DNA of 64,000 nucleotides from Streptomyces sp. XD-27 (GCF_030553055.1 NZ_CP130713.1:4340001-4404000); one strand, 5' to 3'; shown: positions 54,544 through 63,520, counted from the first letter of the stretch. The notes: generated by a model from the sequence alone, not told the origin. Program-made: numbers and translations.

Positions 54544-54592
54544 GCGGGCCCCGGGCGTGGGCCCCTGGTCAGGGGTCGTGCCCGGGGCCCGC
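54544..54592. terminator. Bidirectional terminator after the glycosyltransferase
   Basis: GCGGGCCCCGGGC (54544-54556) pairs with GCCCGGGGCCCGC (54580-54592), enclosing an inner CCCCT/AGGGG hairpin. A further small hairpin CAGCGG-AAAG-CCGCTG lies at 54598-54613, facing the bL37 gene. Confidence 0.75.
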
Positions 54593-54622
54593 CGGTCAGC
54601 GGAAAGGCCGCTGACCATGCCG

Positions 54623-54700
54623 TCAGCGCTGACCGGCCTTGCTGCCGTGGTTGGCCTTCTTCTTACGGCGGGCCTTCTTCTTACGGGCACGCTTCGACAT
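54623..54700 (-). CDS. Ribosomal protein bL37 (25 aa)
   Basis: The product is only 25 residues: MSKRARKKKARRKKKANHGS followed by KAGQR. It matches the actinobacterial large-subunit protein bL37 (typically 24 residues, MAKRGRKKR-type start, then ANHG). Such basic peptides bind 23S rRNA in mycobacterial ribosomes. AGGAG lies ten bases before the ATG. Its C-terminus differs from the usual KRPNA end. The gene is too short for usual ORF cut-offs. It is followed by hairpins and lies just upstream-adjacent, same strand, to the SDR gene. Confidence 0.85.
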   Translation of the reverse strand: MSKRARKKKARRKKKANHGSKAGQR

Positions 54701-54748
54701 GGGTGCGGACTCCTCGGGGCCTGCGGGGCGGGGTCGGGGTACGGGGGA

Positions 54749-55570
54749 TCAGGCGGCCTGGCCGGCGAGCTCTTCGGCGAGCTTCACGAGGCGGCGGACG
54801 GTGCGCGGTTCGCCTGCGACGGGCGCGGCCGGGGAGAGCGCCGTGCGGTCGTAGTAGGCGCCCGGTTCGAGCTCGGTGGCCGGGTCGCACAGCCGCGCCA
54901 CACGGGCGGCGCCCTCCGCGGCGGAGTCGCCCTCGTGCCCGTACAGCGAGAGCAGCGCCGTGTCGCAGACGCCCGGGTGCACGCTGACCGCGGTGCCGCC
55001 GGAGTCGGCCGGGAGCGCCGCGCGGGCGAAGACCGTGAGGGCGAGCTGCGACTGGGCGTAGGCGGCGAGCCGCGAGTAGCGGCGGCTGCGGTTCGGGTCG
55101 GACCAGGCGATGGAGGCGGTCCGGTGCATCGACGACGACACGTTGACCACGCGGCTTCCCGGGCGGGCGGTGAGCGGCCCCGTGAGGCCGCGGGTGAGGA
55201 CGTATGCCGCGAGGAAGTTGACCTGGAGGGAGAGTTCGACGCCGTCCTCCGTGATCGTGTGGCGCTCGGGGGCCGCGACGGCCGCGTTGTTGACGAGCAC
55301 GTCGAGTACGGGGTGCGCGGCCGCGACGGCCGCGGCCATGGCCCGTACCTCCGCCAGCCGTGAGAAGTCCGCGACGGCGAGATCCAGCCGCTTCGGGTCG
55401 GCCCCCGCCGCGACGAGCCGCTCCACCGCGGCCCCGCCGGACGCGGCGTCCGGGGCGTGCAGGACGACGGTGCAGCCCTGTTCGCTGAGGAGGCGGGCGG
55501 TCTCCCACCCGATGCCGGAGGTGGCTCCGGTGACGAGCACGGTCCTGTCGGTGGGCACAGCTGAAGACAT
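54749..55570 (-). CDS. Short-chain dehydrogenase/reductase
   Basis: The 273-residue enzyme of the SDR family binds NAD(P) through VLVTGATSGIGWETARLL (G-x-x-x-G-x-G, residues about 11-28). NNAAV follows, then the catalytic Ser in VVNVSSSMHRTASI. The Tyr/Lys position reads YAQSQLALTVF instead of the canonical Y-x-x-S-K, with Gln where Lys is expected. That is common in WW-oxidoreductase/retinol-dehydrogenase-like relatives only when Lys is kept, so activity is uncertain. The ATG at 55570 has CAGGAA upstream. Confidence 0.85.
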   Translation of the reverse strand: MSSAVPTDRTVLVTGATSGIGWETARLLSEQGCTVVLHAPDAASGGAAVERLVAAGADPKRLDLAVADFSRLAEVRAMAAAVAAAHPVLDVLVNNAAVAAPERHTITEDGVELSLQVNFLAAYVLTRGLTGPLTARPGSRVVNVSSSMHRTASIAWSDPNRSRRYSRLAAYAQSQLALTVFARAALPADSGGTAVSVHPGVCDTALLSLYGHEGDSAAEGAARVARLCDPATELEPGAYYDRTALSPAAPVAGEPRTVRRLVKLAEELAGQAA

Positions 55571-56035
55571 GGTCGATTCCTGGAAACGGGCACGGCGGAA
55601 CGGCCCCCGGCCACGGGGGAGTCCGAGCGTGCGAAACGGTACGGAGGCCGTCCCCGCGGTGAGCGGAGCGGCGGCCGAGTACGGGTACCCGTACGGGGGA
55701 CGGCGGGCGTCGCGGTGCGCGTACGGGCGGCGAGTGCGACGACCAGCGGCTACGCGCACGCCCACGGGACGCGTACATATGCGAGTACAGACGTCGTACG
55801 GGCGCGAGGAGCGCGCCGCGGCCTCGTCAGGTCGTCGTCGGCGCGTCAGCGCGTCGGCGGCCGAACAGTGCGCATCACCGGCGGCACCGTATGAGGTGGC
55901 CGGTCGTCGTGGCGCAGACCGCTGTTCATGTCGTCCATCCAAGGCGGAGGGCATCCGGGCTTCAAGGGCACCGGGCCGTCCTTGACGACGCCCTGATGCG
56001 ACGGCTCCCGCCGTAGGCCGTCACCCGCGCCGCGC
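55571..56035. other. Intergenic stretch without a recognisable gene
   Basis: About 460 bases upstream of the SDR gene and left of the PHO-box-like array. Frames on both strands look non-coding. It is dense in GTACG words, among them the perfect 16-bp palindrome GTACGGGTACCCGTAC at 55679-55694, about 110 bases upstream of the SDR start. Confidence 0.4.
55679..55694. promoter_or_regulatory. 16-bp perfect palindrome upstream of SDR gene
   Basis: GTACGGGTACCCGTAC is perfectly self-complementary. It could be a regulator site for the SDR gene; no protein partner is evident. Confidence 0.4.
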
Positions 56036-56096
56036 GTCAACGGCCCGTCAACGTCGTGTCAACGGTGGACCGCGCGCCGTCAGCGTCGTGTCATGA
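56036..56096 (+). promoter_or_regulatory. Phased GTCA repeats (PHO-box-like array)
   Basis: GTCAACG occurs at 56036, 56047 and 56058, exactly 11 bp apart. GTCAGCG at 56079 and GTCATGA at 56090 follow at 21 and 11 bp. Direct 11-bp repeats with TCA are the form of PhoP-binding PHO boxes in Streptomyces; the rest of each unit matches that consensus only partly. Confidence 0.45.
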
Positions 56097-56214
56097 GGGG
56101 TCGGACGCGAAGGTGGTGCGGGCGTAGCCTCACCGGCAGGCCCCGGTCCTCCTCCCCGGGCCGGGCCATCACTTTCCGAGGATCCCGAGGAAAGGATCCT
56201 CAAGGAGGATTCCC

Positions 56215-56682
56215 ATGGCAGAAATGCTCTACGGAGACGATCCGGAGCCTTCTGATCGTTTCCCGGCCGGACCGCTGTATGTGCCTGTCCGGTCGGGACC
56301 CACGGGGTGCGCGGCCCGCCTGTTCCGCACGCCACTCGGCGGCCGTACAGCCGTCGGCTTCACGACCGAGCGGCGGCTGACCGCCGTTCTCGGCCCGGGA
56401 CAGGCCTGGATCCGGCTGGCGGAGTCCGCGCTTCGGGCGCTGGCCGAGCCGCTGGGGGTCAGCGCGGTCACGGTGGATCCGCAGTTCGCCGCGCCCCCCG
56501 CCGCCCGCGCGTTCGTCCCCGCTCCCGCTCCGGTGCGCGCCGCCGCTCCGCCGCCCGCCGGCTCGGCCGCGCCACCAAAGCCCGAACGCCCCTGGCACGG
56601 CTGGGATTCGCCCGCTGCCGGGCCGCCGACGCCGGTCCTCAGCGGGCCGGCGGGGATGCGGATGAGGGGGGCGGCGCGATGA
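56215..56682 (+). CDS. SAV_915 family protein
   Basis: The 155-residue protein has a conserved N-terminal 95 residues (GPLYVPVRSGPTGCAARLFRTPLGGRTAVGFTTERRLTAVLGPGQAWIRLAESALRALAEPLGVSAVTVDP), a segment I recall as the SAV_915 family. The C-terminus is a Pro/Ala-rich tail. Function unknown. The ribosome site AAGGAGGA is strong. Its stop overlaps the start of the decarboxylase gene (ATGA), which shows tight co-translation. Confidence 0.8.
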   Translation: MAEMLYGDDPEPSDRFPAGPLYVPVRSGPTGCAARLFRTPLGGRTAVGFTTERRLTAVLGPGQAWIRLAESALRALAEPLGVSAVTVDPQFAAPPAARAFVPAPAPVRAAAPPPAGSAAPPKPERPWHGWDSPAAGPPTPVLSGPAGMRMRGAAR

Positions 56683-58094
56683 CCACCCTGCCGATGGCGC
56701 CGGGCACGTCCGGCGCCCCGGGCGCCCCCGGCACCCCCGCCGCGGCCACTCCCGCGCCCCCCGCACCCCCCGCGCCTCCCGGGCACACCACCGCTGACCT
56801 GGCCGTCTGGCCCGCCACGACCGCCCGGTTGCCGCACGGCGACCTGGCCGTGGGCGGCGTGTCCCTCGCCGGACTGGCCGACCGCTTCGGTACGCCCACG
56901 TACCTGCTGGACGAGGACGAGGTGCGGACCCGGTGCCGCACCTACCGGCACGCCTTTCCGGAGGCGGAGGCCGAAGTCCTCTACGCGGCCAAGGCGTTCC
57001 TGAGCCGCGCCATGGCGCACTGGGTGTGCGAGGAGGGCCTGGGCCTCGACGTGTGCTCCGCCGGGGAGTTGGAGCTCGCCGTCACCACGGGGTTCCCGGC
57101 CGAGCGGATCGTGCTGCACGGCAACGCCAAGAGCCGCCACGACCTGGACACCGCGCTGCGGCTGGGCGTCGGGCGCATCGTGCTCGACAGCCCGTCGGAG
57201 ATCGCCCGGCTGGCGGCCGCGGTGCCCGCGGGCAGCCGCCAGAAGGTCATGGTCCGTGTGGTGCCGGGGATCACCGCGGGCGGCCACGCCAAGATCCGGA
57301 CCGGTACGGAGGGGCAGAAGTTCGGCTTGTCGATCACCGACGGCTCGGCGCAGCACGCCGTCACCCGGATCCTGGACCAGCCGCGGCTGGAACTGACCGG
57401 CCTGCACTGCCACTTGGGCTCGCAGATCACCTCGGCCAAGCCCTATCTGTCGGCCGTGCGCCGCATGGTCGGCCTCATGGCCAGGATCCACGAGCAGCAC
57501 GGTGTCGAGCTGCCCGAACTGGACCTCGGCGGTGGCCACGGCGTCGCCTACCGGCCGGGCGAGGCGTCCCTGGACATCACCGCGCTGGCCCGGCGGCTGC
57601 GCGCCGCGCTGGTCGAGAGCTGCGCGGCGGCGGGGCTGGCCGTACCCCGGCTGCTGATCGAGCCGGGCCGCGCCATCGCGGGCCCGGCCGGGGTCGTGCT
57701 GTACCGGGTCCTCGCGGTCAAACCGTCCGGCGGGCACACGTTCGTCGCCGTGGACGGCGGAATGAGCGACAATCCGCGGCCCGCGCTCTACGGGGTCCGG
57801 TACGCGCCCGCGCTGGTCGGGCGGCACTCGACGGCGCCTCCCGTCACGGCGGACGTGGTCGGCCGGCACTGCGAGGCGGGCGACGTGCTCGCCACCGGGG
57901 TCCCGCTGCCCGGCGACGTGCGCCCCGGGGACCTGCTGGCCGTACCCGTCGCGGGCGCGTACCACCTGGCCATGGCCTCCGGCTACAACCTGGTCGGCCG
58001 CCCGCCCGTGGTCGCCGTCGCGCGGGGCCACGCCCGGCTGCTGGTACGGCGCGAATCCCTGGACGACATCCGCAGCCGCGACGTCGGCCTGTAG
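56679..58094 (+). CDS. Diaminopimelate decarboxylase-like PLP enzyme
   Basis: The 471-residue enzyme belongs to the fold-III group IV decarboxylases. PLP-binding Lys105 is in EVLYAAKAF, HLGSQI begins at His245, the phosphate site is DLGGGHGVAY, and the C-domain has EPGRAIAGPAG and a catalytic Cys region HCEAGDVLA. LysA makes lysine from meso-diaminopimelate. Primary biosynthetic lysA of Streptomyces usually lies elsewhere, next to thrA/thrC, so this may be a second copy with related specificity. The N-terminal 45 residues are Ala/Pro-rich and extra. It is co-translated with the SAV_915 gene. Confidence 0.88.
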   Translation: MTTLPMAPGTSGAPGAPGTPAAATPAPPAPPAPPGHTTADLAVWPATTARLPHGDLAVGGVSLAGLADRFGTPTYLLDEDEVRTRCRTYRHAFPEAEAEVLYAAKAFLSRAMAHWVCEEGLGLDVCSAGELELAVTTGFPAERIVLHGNAKSRHDLDTALRLGVGRIVLDSPSEIARLAAAVPAGSRQKVMVRVVPGITAGGHAKIRTGTEGQKFGLSITDGSAQHAVTRILDQPRLELTGLHCHLGSQITSAKPYLSAVRRMVGLMARIHEQHGVELPELDLGGGHGVAYRPGEASLDITALARRLRAALVESCAAAGLAVPRLLIEPGRAIAGPAGVVLYRVLAVKPSGGHTFVAVDGGMSDNPRPALYGVRYAPALVGRHSTAPPVTADVVGRHCEAGDVLATGVPLPGDVRPGDLLAVPVAGAYHLAMASGYNLVGRPPVVAVARGHARLLVRRESLDDIRSRDVGL

Positions 58095-58134
58095 CGCGAT
58101 CGGCCGTAGCGGCTCCGGTTCCGCCGCATGGCAT

Positions 58135-58178
58135 GGGCTCCGCCCCTGGACCTCCCGGGTCCGGGGGCGGAGCCCACT
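58135..58178 (+). terminator. Terminator after the decarboxylase operon
   Basis: GGGCTCCGCCCCTGGACC pairs with GGTCCGGGGGCGGAGCCC (one bulge) around TCCCG and is followed by ACTTTG. Confidence 0.85.
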
Positions 58179-58225
58179 TTGTCATCTCCCGGGTTCCCGG
58201 CGATCCCCGCGAGACCTTGCGTCAG

Positions 58226-58241
58226 ATACCCCTAGGGGTAT
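58226..58241. promoter_or_regulatory. CsoR-type copper operator 1
   Basis: ATACCCCTAGGGGTAT is a perfect 16-bp palindrome of the ATACCC...GGGTAT type bound by CsoR in Streptomyces. It lies inside a longer hairpin GTCAGATA...TATCTGAC. Confidence 0.85.
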
Positions 58242-58256
58242 ATCTGACGTGTGGAG

Positions 58257-58273
58257 ATACCCCCACAGGGTAT
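58257..58273. promoter_or_regulatory. CsoR-type copper operator 2
   Basis: ATACCCCCACAGGGTAT has ATACCC and GGGTAT arms around five bases. Its centre is about 31 bp from operator 1 and 37 bases upstream of the ATPase start. Confidence 0.85.
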
Positions 58274-58301
58274 GGTCGAGGAGAGAATCCGAGGAGCAGT
58301 G

Positions 58302-60581
58302 ATGACAGCCACGGTGACCGGCACGGCCGAGGTGGAACTCGCCATCGGCGGGATGACCTGCGCTTCGTGTGCCGCCCGCGTCGAGAAGAAGCTCAACCGC
58401 ATGGACGGGGTCGAGGCCACCGTCAACTACGCGACCGAGAAGGCCAAGGTCACCTACCGCCGCGACCTCGCTGTGGCCGATCTGATCGCCACGGTCGAGG
58501 CCACGGGCTACACCGCGACTCCGCCCGCCCCCGCCCCTGCCCGTACGGGGCGCTCCGCGGCCGACGCCGGAACGGCGGCCGAAGCCGGTGAGGCCGAGGG
58601 AGCGGACGAGCTGCGGCCGTTGCGGCAGCGCCTGGCCACCGCCGTCGTCCTCGCCGTTCCCGTGGTCGTCCTGGCCATGGTGCCGGCCTGGCAGTTCGAG
58701 TACTGGCAGTGGCTGTCCCTGACGCTCGCCGCGCCGGTGGTGACATACGCGGCGTGGCCGTTCCACCGCGCCGCCTTCACCAACGCCCGGCACGGCGCGG
58801 CCACCATGGACACGTTGATCTCGCTCGGCACCGGCGCCGCGTTCCTGTGGTCGCTGTGGGCGCTGTTCTTCGGCACCGCCGGGATGCCCGGCATGACCCA
58901 CGGCTTCGAGCTGACCATCGCCCGCACCGACGGCGCCGGCACGATCTACCTGGAGACGGCCGCCGGGGTGACCGCGTTCATCCTCGCCGGGCGGTACTTC
59001 GAGGCCCGTTCCAAGCGCAGGGCGGGCGCGGCCCTCAGGGCGCTGCTGGAGCTGGGCGCCAAGGAGGTCACCGTTCTGCGCGACGGCCGCGAGGAGCTGA
59101 TCCGTACCGAGGACCTCGCCGTCGGCGACCGGTTCGTGATCCGCCCCGGCGAGAAGATCGCCACCGACGGAGTGGTCGTCGACGGCAGCTCGGCGGTCGA
59201 CGCGTCGATGCTCACCGGCGAGTCGGTGCCGGTGGAGGTGGCGGTGGGGGACGCGGTCACCGGCGCCACGCTCAACGCGGGCGGACGGCTGGTGGTCGAG
59301 GCCACCCGGGTCGGCGCCGACACCCAGCTGGCCCGGATGGCCCAGCTCGTGGCGGACGCCCAGAACGGCAAGGCCGCCGCCCAGCGCCTCGCCGACCGGA
59401 TCTCCGCCGTCTTCGTCCCCGTGGTCATCGCGCTGGCGCTGGGCACCCTGGGCTTCTGGCTCGGCAGCGGCGCGGGGCTGACGGCCGCGTTCACCGCGGC
59501 CGTCGCCGTCCTGATCATCGCGTGCCCCTGCGCCCTGGGCCTGGCGACCCCGACCGCGCTGATGGTCGGCACCGGGCGCGGCGCGCAGCTGGGCATCCTG
59601 ATCAAGGGCCCGGAGGTGCTGGAGACCACCCGCAGGGTCGACACCGTCGTGCTGGACAAGACCGGCACCGTCACCACCGGCCGGATGACCCTGCTGAAGG
59701 TGCACACCGCCGAGGGGGAGGACGAGGCGGAGGTGCTGCGGCTGGCCGGCGCGCTGGAGCACGCCTCCGAGCACCCGATAGCGCGAGCGGTCGCCACCGG
59801 GGCCGCGCAGCGGGTGGGCGCCCTGCCCACCCCCGAGGACTTCGCAGGCGTCCCCGGCCTCGGGGTACAGGGCGTGGTCGACGGCCACGCCGTGCTGGTG
59901 GGGCGGGAGAAGCTGCTGGCCGACTGGTCGATGGAGCTGCCGCCGGCGCTGGCGCGGGCCAAGGCGGCGGCCGAGGCCGACGGGCGTACGGCCGTCGCGG
60001 TGGCCTGGGACGGCCGGGCCCGCGCCGTTCTGGAGGTCGCCGACGCGGTCAAGGACACCAGCGCGGAGGCGGTCCGGCGGCTGCGCGCGCTCGGCCTGAC
60101 CCCCGTCCTGCTGACCGGCGACAACACCGCGGTCGCCCGCGCGGTCGCCCGCGAGGTCGGCATCGACGAGGTGATCGCCGAGGTCCTGCCGGAGGACAAG
60201 GTCGACGTGGTCAAGCGGCTCCAGGCCGAGGGACGGGCCGTGGCCATGGTGGGCGACGGCGTCAACGACGCGGCCGCGCTCGCCCAGGCCGACCTGGGCC
60301 TGGCCATGGGCACGGGCACCGACGCGGCCATCGAGGCCGGTGACCTGACCCTCGTCCGCGGTGACCTGCGCGTCGCCGCGGACGCCATCCGGCTCTCCCG
60401 CCGCACGCTGGGCACCATCAAGTCGAACCTGTTCTGGGCCTTCGCCTACAACGTCGCCGCCCTGCCGCTGGCCGCGAGCGGCCTGCTCAACCCGATGATC
60501 GCCGGAGCGGCCATGGCCTTCTCCTCCGTCTTCGTCGTCGGCAACAGCCTCCGCCTGCGCCGCTTCCGGGCCCTCGGCTGA
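58302..60581 (+). CDS. copA: Copper-translocating P1B-type ATPase
   Basis: The 759-residue pump exports Cu(I). An N-terminal heavy-metal domain has GMTCASC (Cys20, Cys23). The ion-pathway motif is CPC (Cys408-Pro-Cys410), the phosphorylated Asp452 is in DKTGT, HP is in SEHPIARA, and [10 protein letters not shown] and the C-terminal helices are complete. The ATG at 58302 was chosen with GAGGAG upstream; a GTG at 58251 would begin within the CsoR-box region and adds non-family residues. Expression should be released by copper via CsoR, whose gene is outside the window. It is followed by DUF6153 and DUF305 genes. Confidence 0.95.
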   Translation: MTATVTGTAEVELAIGGMTCASCAARVEKKLNRMDGVEATVNYATEKAKVTYRRDLAVADLIATVEATGYTATPPAPAPARTGRSAADAGTAAEAGEAEGADELRPLRQRLATAVVLAVPVVVLAMVPAWQFEYWQWLSLTLAAPVVTYAAWPFHRAAFTNARHGAATMDTLISLGTGAAFLWSLWALFFGTAGMPGMTHGFELTIARTDGAGTIYLETAAGVTAFILAGRYFEARSKRRAGAALRALLELGAKEVTVLRDGREELIRTEDLAVGDRFVIRPGEKIATDGVVVDGSSAVDASMLTGESVPVEVAVGDAVTGATLNAGGRLVVEATRVGADTQLARMAQLVADAQNGKAAAQRLADRISAVFVPVVIALALGTLGFWLGSGAGLTAAFTAAVAVLIIACPCALGLATPTALMVGTGRGAQLGILIKGPEVLETTRRVDTVVLDKTGTVTTGRMTLLKVHTAEGEDEAEVLRLAGALEHASEHPIARAVATGAAQRVGALPTPEDFAGVPGLGVQGVVDGHAVLVGREKLLADWSMELPPALARAKAAAEADGRTAVAVAWDGRARAVLEVADAVKDTSAEAVRRLRALGLTPVLLTGDNTAVARAVAREVGIDEVIAEVLPEDKVDVVKRLQAEGRAVAMVGDGVNDAAALAQADLGLAMGTGTDAAIEAGDLTLVRGDLRVAADAIRLSRRTLGTIKSNLFWAFAYNVAALPLAASGLLNPMIAGAAMAFSSVFVVGNSLRLRRFRALG

Positions 60582-60631
60582 TGCCGGACCGCGGCGGCGT
60601 GGGCGAGGAGCGGGTACGTAGGATGCCGGGC

Positions 60632-61077
60632 ATGACACGTCGGCGGCGGCCTGGAGCCCGGCACCGGCCCGGAGGGGCGCGGGCCTGGTTCCTGACGCTG
60701 ACGCTCGCGGTGCTGACCGGTGTGGCGGCCATGCACGGCCTGGGGCCGACGCCTCCGGTGCCCCGACGGCCACGGCGGCGAGGCCGCACGCCCCGTCGGC
60801 GCCGGTCCACACGATGCCGATGCCCGTCGCCTCCTCCGTGCAACAGGCCGAGGGCTGTGCGCATGTGGACGACCGCGGCCACGACGGTGGGCACACGGAG
60901 CACGCCGACGCCACGTGCGCGGCAGGCGGTACCAGCACCGGGCCGGTGCTGCCCGCGCTGCCGCCCTCCCCGGTTCCGGCCGTCGCCGACCGGGCCGTGG
61001 CCGAGCCGGACGCCGTGGCGGCGGTCGGCGGCCGCGCTCCTCCGTCGTTGAGCGAGCTGCAACTCCTGCGCATTTAG
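60632..61077 (+). pseudogene. DUF6153 family protein, one frameshift
   Basis: The first frame gives a basic N-terminus and a TM segment (AWFLTLTLAVLTGVAAMHGLG). The other frame supplies a His/Cys-rich part (QQAEGCAHVDDRGHDGGHTEHADATCAAGG) and the C-terminus PPSLSELQLLRI, characteristic of DUF6153. One extra G in the G4 run 60742-60745 reads MHGLGADASGAPT and gives 447 bases = 148 residues. The His/Cys-rich loop after a CopA gene suggests copper binding outside the membrane (inference). The start ATG at 60632 is preceded by GGATGCCGGG; an ATG three codons upstream is possible. Confidence 0.75.
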
Positions 61078-61217
61078 AGGCACCCGCGGTGCCCGGCCCT
61101 CCGTAGCGGGGACCGCCGGGCGCCGTCCTCGGCATGCCGATCAGCCTCATCAGCGCGCGTACGTGCCTCAGCGAGCGCCTGCGCGCACCACGCGTACGAA
61201 CACAGGAGTTGCCCACC

Positions 61218-61868
61218 ATGACCACCACACGCATGACCAACCGTTCCCTGGCCCGCCGGGCGGCGGCCGCCGTCGCCGTGGCCGCGGCGGCCGCGGTACT
61301 CGCCGCCTGCGGCGGAAGCGACGACAAGGGCTCGGGCGGCCACTCCGGCCACGGCAAGGACGCCACCCCCTCCGCGACCGCGTCGCAGAGCGCCGGCAAG
61401 GACCACAACGCCGCGGACGTCTCTTTCGCGCAAGGGATGATCCCGCACCACCGGCAGGCGGTCGCGATGGCCGACCTGGCGGCCGACCGCGCGTCGTCGC
61501 AGCAGGTCAAGGACCTCGCCGTCACGATCAAGAAGGCGCAGGACCCGGAGATCAAGACGATGTCCGGCTGGCTGACCTCATGGGGCGAGCAGACGCCCGC
61601 CGAGGGGCACGGCGCCCACCACTCCGGTCACGACATGCCCGGAATGATGGGCGAAGAGGACATGGCCCGGCTGGAGAAGGCGTCCGGCAAGGCGTTCGAC
61701 ACCGCCTTCCTGGAGCTCATGATCGAACACCACGAGGGCGCGGTGACCATGGCCGGTACGGAGCAGGACAAGGGCTCCCACCAGGCGGCCAAGGACATGG
61801 CCGAGGACATCGTGGCCTCCCAGAGCGCGGAGATCACCCGGATGAAGAAGCTCCTCGGCAAGGACTGA
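61218..61868 (+). CDS. DUF305 lipoprotein (copper-associated, ferritin-like)
   Basis: The 216-residue protein has a signal peptide with lipobox LAAC, a short Gly/Ser/His linker, and a duplicated DUF305 four-helix domain. The two repeat halves are marked by FAQGMIPHHRQAVAMADLA and FLELMIEHHEGAVTMAGTE, each with a M-I-x-H-H metal-binding motif, plus a Met/His-rich connection (GHDMPGMMGEEDMARL). These features suggest copper or another metal bound at the outer face of the membrane. The ATG at 61218 has CAGGAG upstream. It is downstream of copA and DUF6153. Confidence 0.9.
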   Translation: MTTTRMTNRSLARRAAAAVAVAAAAAVLAACGGSDDKGSGGHSGHGKDATPSATASQSAGKDHNAADVSFAQGMIPHHRQAVAMADLAADRASSQQVKDLAVTIKKAQDPEIKTMSGWLTSWGEQTPAEGHGAHHSGHDMPGMMGEEDMARLEKASGKAFDTAFLELMIEHHEGAVTMAGTEQDKGSHQAAKDMAEDIVASQSAEITRMKKLLGKD

Positions 61869-61880
61869 TCCACGCCCCCC

Positions 61881-61911
61881 GGGCGGCGCCACCACCCCGA
61901 CGGCGCCGCCC
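61881..61911 (+). terminator. Hairpin after the DUF305 gene
   Basis: GGGCGGCGCC pairs with GGCGCCGCCC around an 11-base loop, 13 bases after the stop. There is no T-run. Confidence 0.6.
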
Positions 61912-61985
61912 GGCGGCACGGCCGGCGTGGAAGCGCCCAGGGGCACGGCCGACGCGGAAGGGCGAGAGGCCGGGCGCGGGCGTGA

Positions 61986-62016
61986 TGGGACATTCCTCTT
62001 CTTGGGACATTCCTCT
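61986..62016. repeat. Direct repeat upstream of the flavoprotein reductase gene
   Basis: TGGGACATTCCTCT occurs twice (61986-61999 and 62003-62016) with a 17-base period, about 60-90 bases before the next start codon. It may be a regulator site. Confidence 0.6.
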
Positions 62017-62072
62017 CCTTTCGGGTACAGAGTGATCAATGCCCTGGACACACCCGATGGAGGAGGCCGGCC

Positions 62073-63480
62073 ATGACACAGGACACCGATGTCGTCGTCA
62101 TCGGGATGGGCGTGGGGGGTGAGCACGTCGCCGGGCGGTTGGCCGAGGCCGGTCTCGACGTCGTCGGGGTGGAGGCGGAACTGGTCGGCGGGGAGTGCCC
62201 GTACTGGGCCTGCGTGCCGAGCAAGATGATGATCCGCGCCGGGAACCTCCTCGCCGAGGCCCGGCGCGTCCCCGGCATGGCCGGGCAGGCCTCCGTCACC
62301 CCGGACTTCGCGCCCGTCGCGGCCCGGATCCGCGAGGAGGCGACGGACGGCTGGAGCGACCAGGCGGCCGTGGACCGGTTCACCGGCAAGGGCGGACGGT
62401 TCGTGCGCGGCCGCGGGCGGCTGGCCGGGCCCGGCCGGGTCGACGTCGACGGCCAGGTGTTCACCGCCGGGCGCGGCGTCGTCCTCGCCACGGGCAGCCG
62501 CCCGCAGATCCCGCCCGTACCGGGCCTGGACCAGGTGCCGTACTGGACCAACCGCGACGCGGTCGCGGCCGAGGAGCCGCCCGGCTCGCTGATCGTCCTC
62601 GGCGGCGGCGCCGTCGGCTTGGAGCTGGCCCAGGCCTTCGCGCGCTTCGGTACCCGGGTGACCGTCGTCGAGGCCAGGGACCAGCTGCTGCCCGTGGAGG
62701 AGCCCGAGGCCGGGGCGCTGCTCGCGGAGGTGCTCGGCGCGGAGGGCATCGCCGTACGCACACGGGCGCGGGCCACCGCCGTACGTCATGGCGGGGACAC
62801 CGGGGACACCGGAGGTGCCGGGGTCGTCGGCAACGCCGGGGGCGCCTTCACCCTCACCCTCGACGGGGGCGACCCGATCACCGCCGACCGCCTGCTGGTG
62901 GCCACCGGGCGGCGCCCCAACCTGGCCGACCTCGGCCTGGAGACCGTCGGCCTCGACCCGGACGCCCGCGCCCTGTCCGTGGACGGGCAGCTGCGCGCCA
63001 CCGAGGGCGTGTGGGGGTCGGCGACCTCACCGGGGCCGGCGCGTTCACCCATGTGGCGATGTACCAGGCCGAGATCGCCGTACGCGCCATCCTCGGCGCG
63101 CCGGGACCCGGCGCGGACTACCACGCCCTGACGAGGGTCACCTTCACCGATCCCGAGGTCGGCTCCGTCGGACTGACCGAACGTGCGGCCCGCGAGCACG
63201 GGATCCGGGTCCGGACGGGCACCGCCCGGGTGCCCTCGTCGGCGCGCGGCTGGATCCACAAGGTGGGGAACGAAGGCCTGATCAAACTGGTCGAGGACGC
63301 CGACCAGGGGGTGCTGGTCGGTGCCACGTCCGCCGGACCCGCGGGCGGCGAGGTCCTCTACGGGCTCGCCGTGGCGGTGCAGGCGGAGGTGCCCGTCGAC
63401 CGGCTCCGTCACATGATCTACGCCTACCCCACCTTCCACCGGGGGTCGAGGACGCGCTCGCCGCCCTGGCCCGCGGCTGA
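62073..63480 (+). pseudogene. Pyridine nucleotide-disulfide oxidoreductase, two frameshifts
   Basis: The sequence encodes a class I flavoprotein: an FAD motif VVIGMGVGGEHVAGRLAEAG, redox pair CPYWAC in GGECPYWACVPSK, an NAD(P) motif LIVLGGGAVGLELAQAFARF, and a dimerisation domain. Frames change twice. Adding one G to the G5 run at 63012-63016 joins VWG to VGDLTGAGAFTHVAMYQAE, and one G at the G5 run near 63451-63455 joins TFHRG to VEDALAALARG. With both, 1410 bases = 469 residues. The usual His-Pro of the dimerisation domain active site is Tyr-Pro here (MIYAYPTFH). Its place after copA and DUF305 suggests metal or redox stress. Confidence 0.82.
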
Positions 63481-63520
63481 CGGCCGCCCGCCCCTCAGCG
63501 GACTCGGCGAACCAGCGGAC

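Noticed and set aside
54623..54700. Treating the Lys/Arg-rich 25-codon frame as noise
   Set aside because: Rejected as noise because sequence, ribosome site and terminators fit bL37; it was kept as a gene.
55846..56040. 64-codon minus-strand frame upstream of the SDR gene
   Set aside because: No ribosome site, no recognisable sequence, overlaps the phased GTCA array.
58251..58301. Upstream GTG start for copA
   Set aside because: It would place the second CsoR box inside the coding sequence and adds residues not seen in the family; ATG 58302 has a good ribosome site.
58182..61073. Minus-strand frame of about 960 codons opposite copA
   Set aside because: copA on the plus strand has all P-type ATPase motifs; the reverse frame is a shadow.
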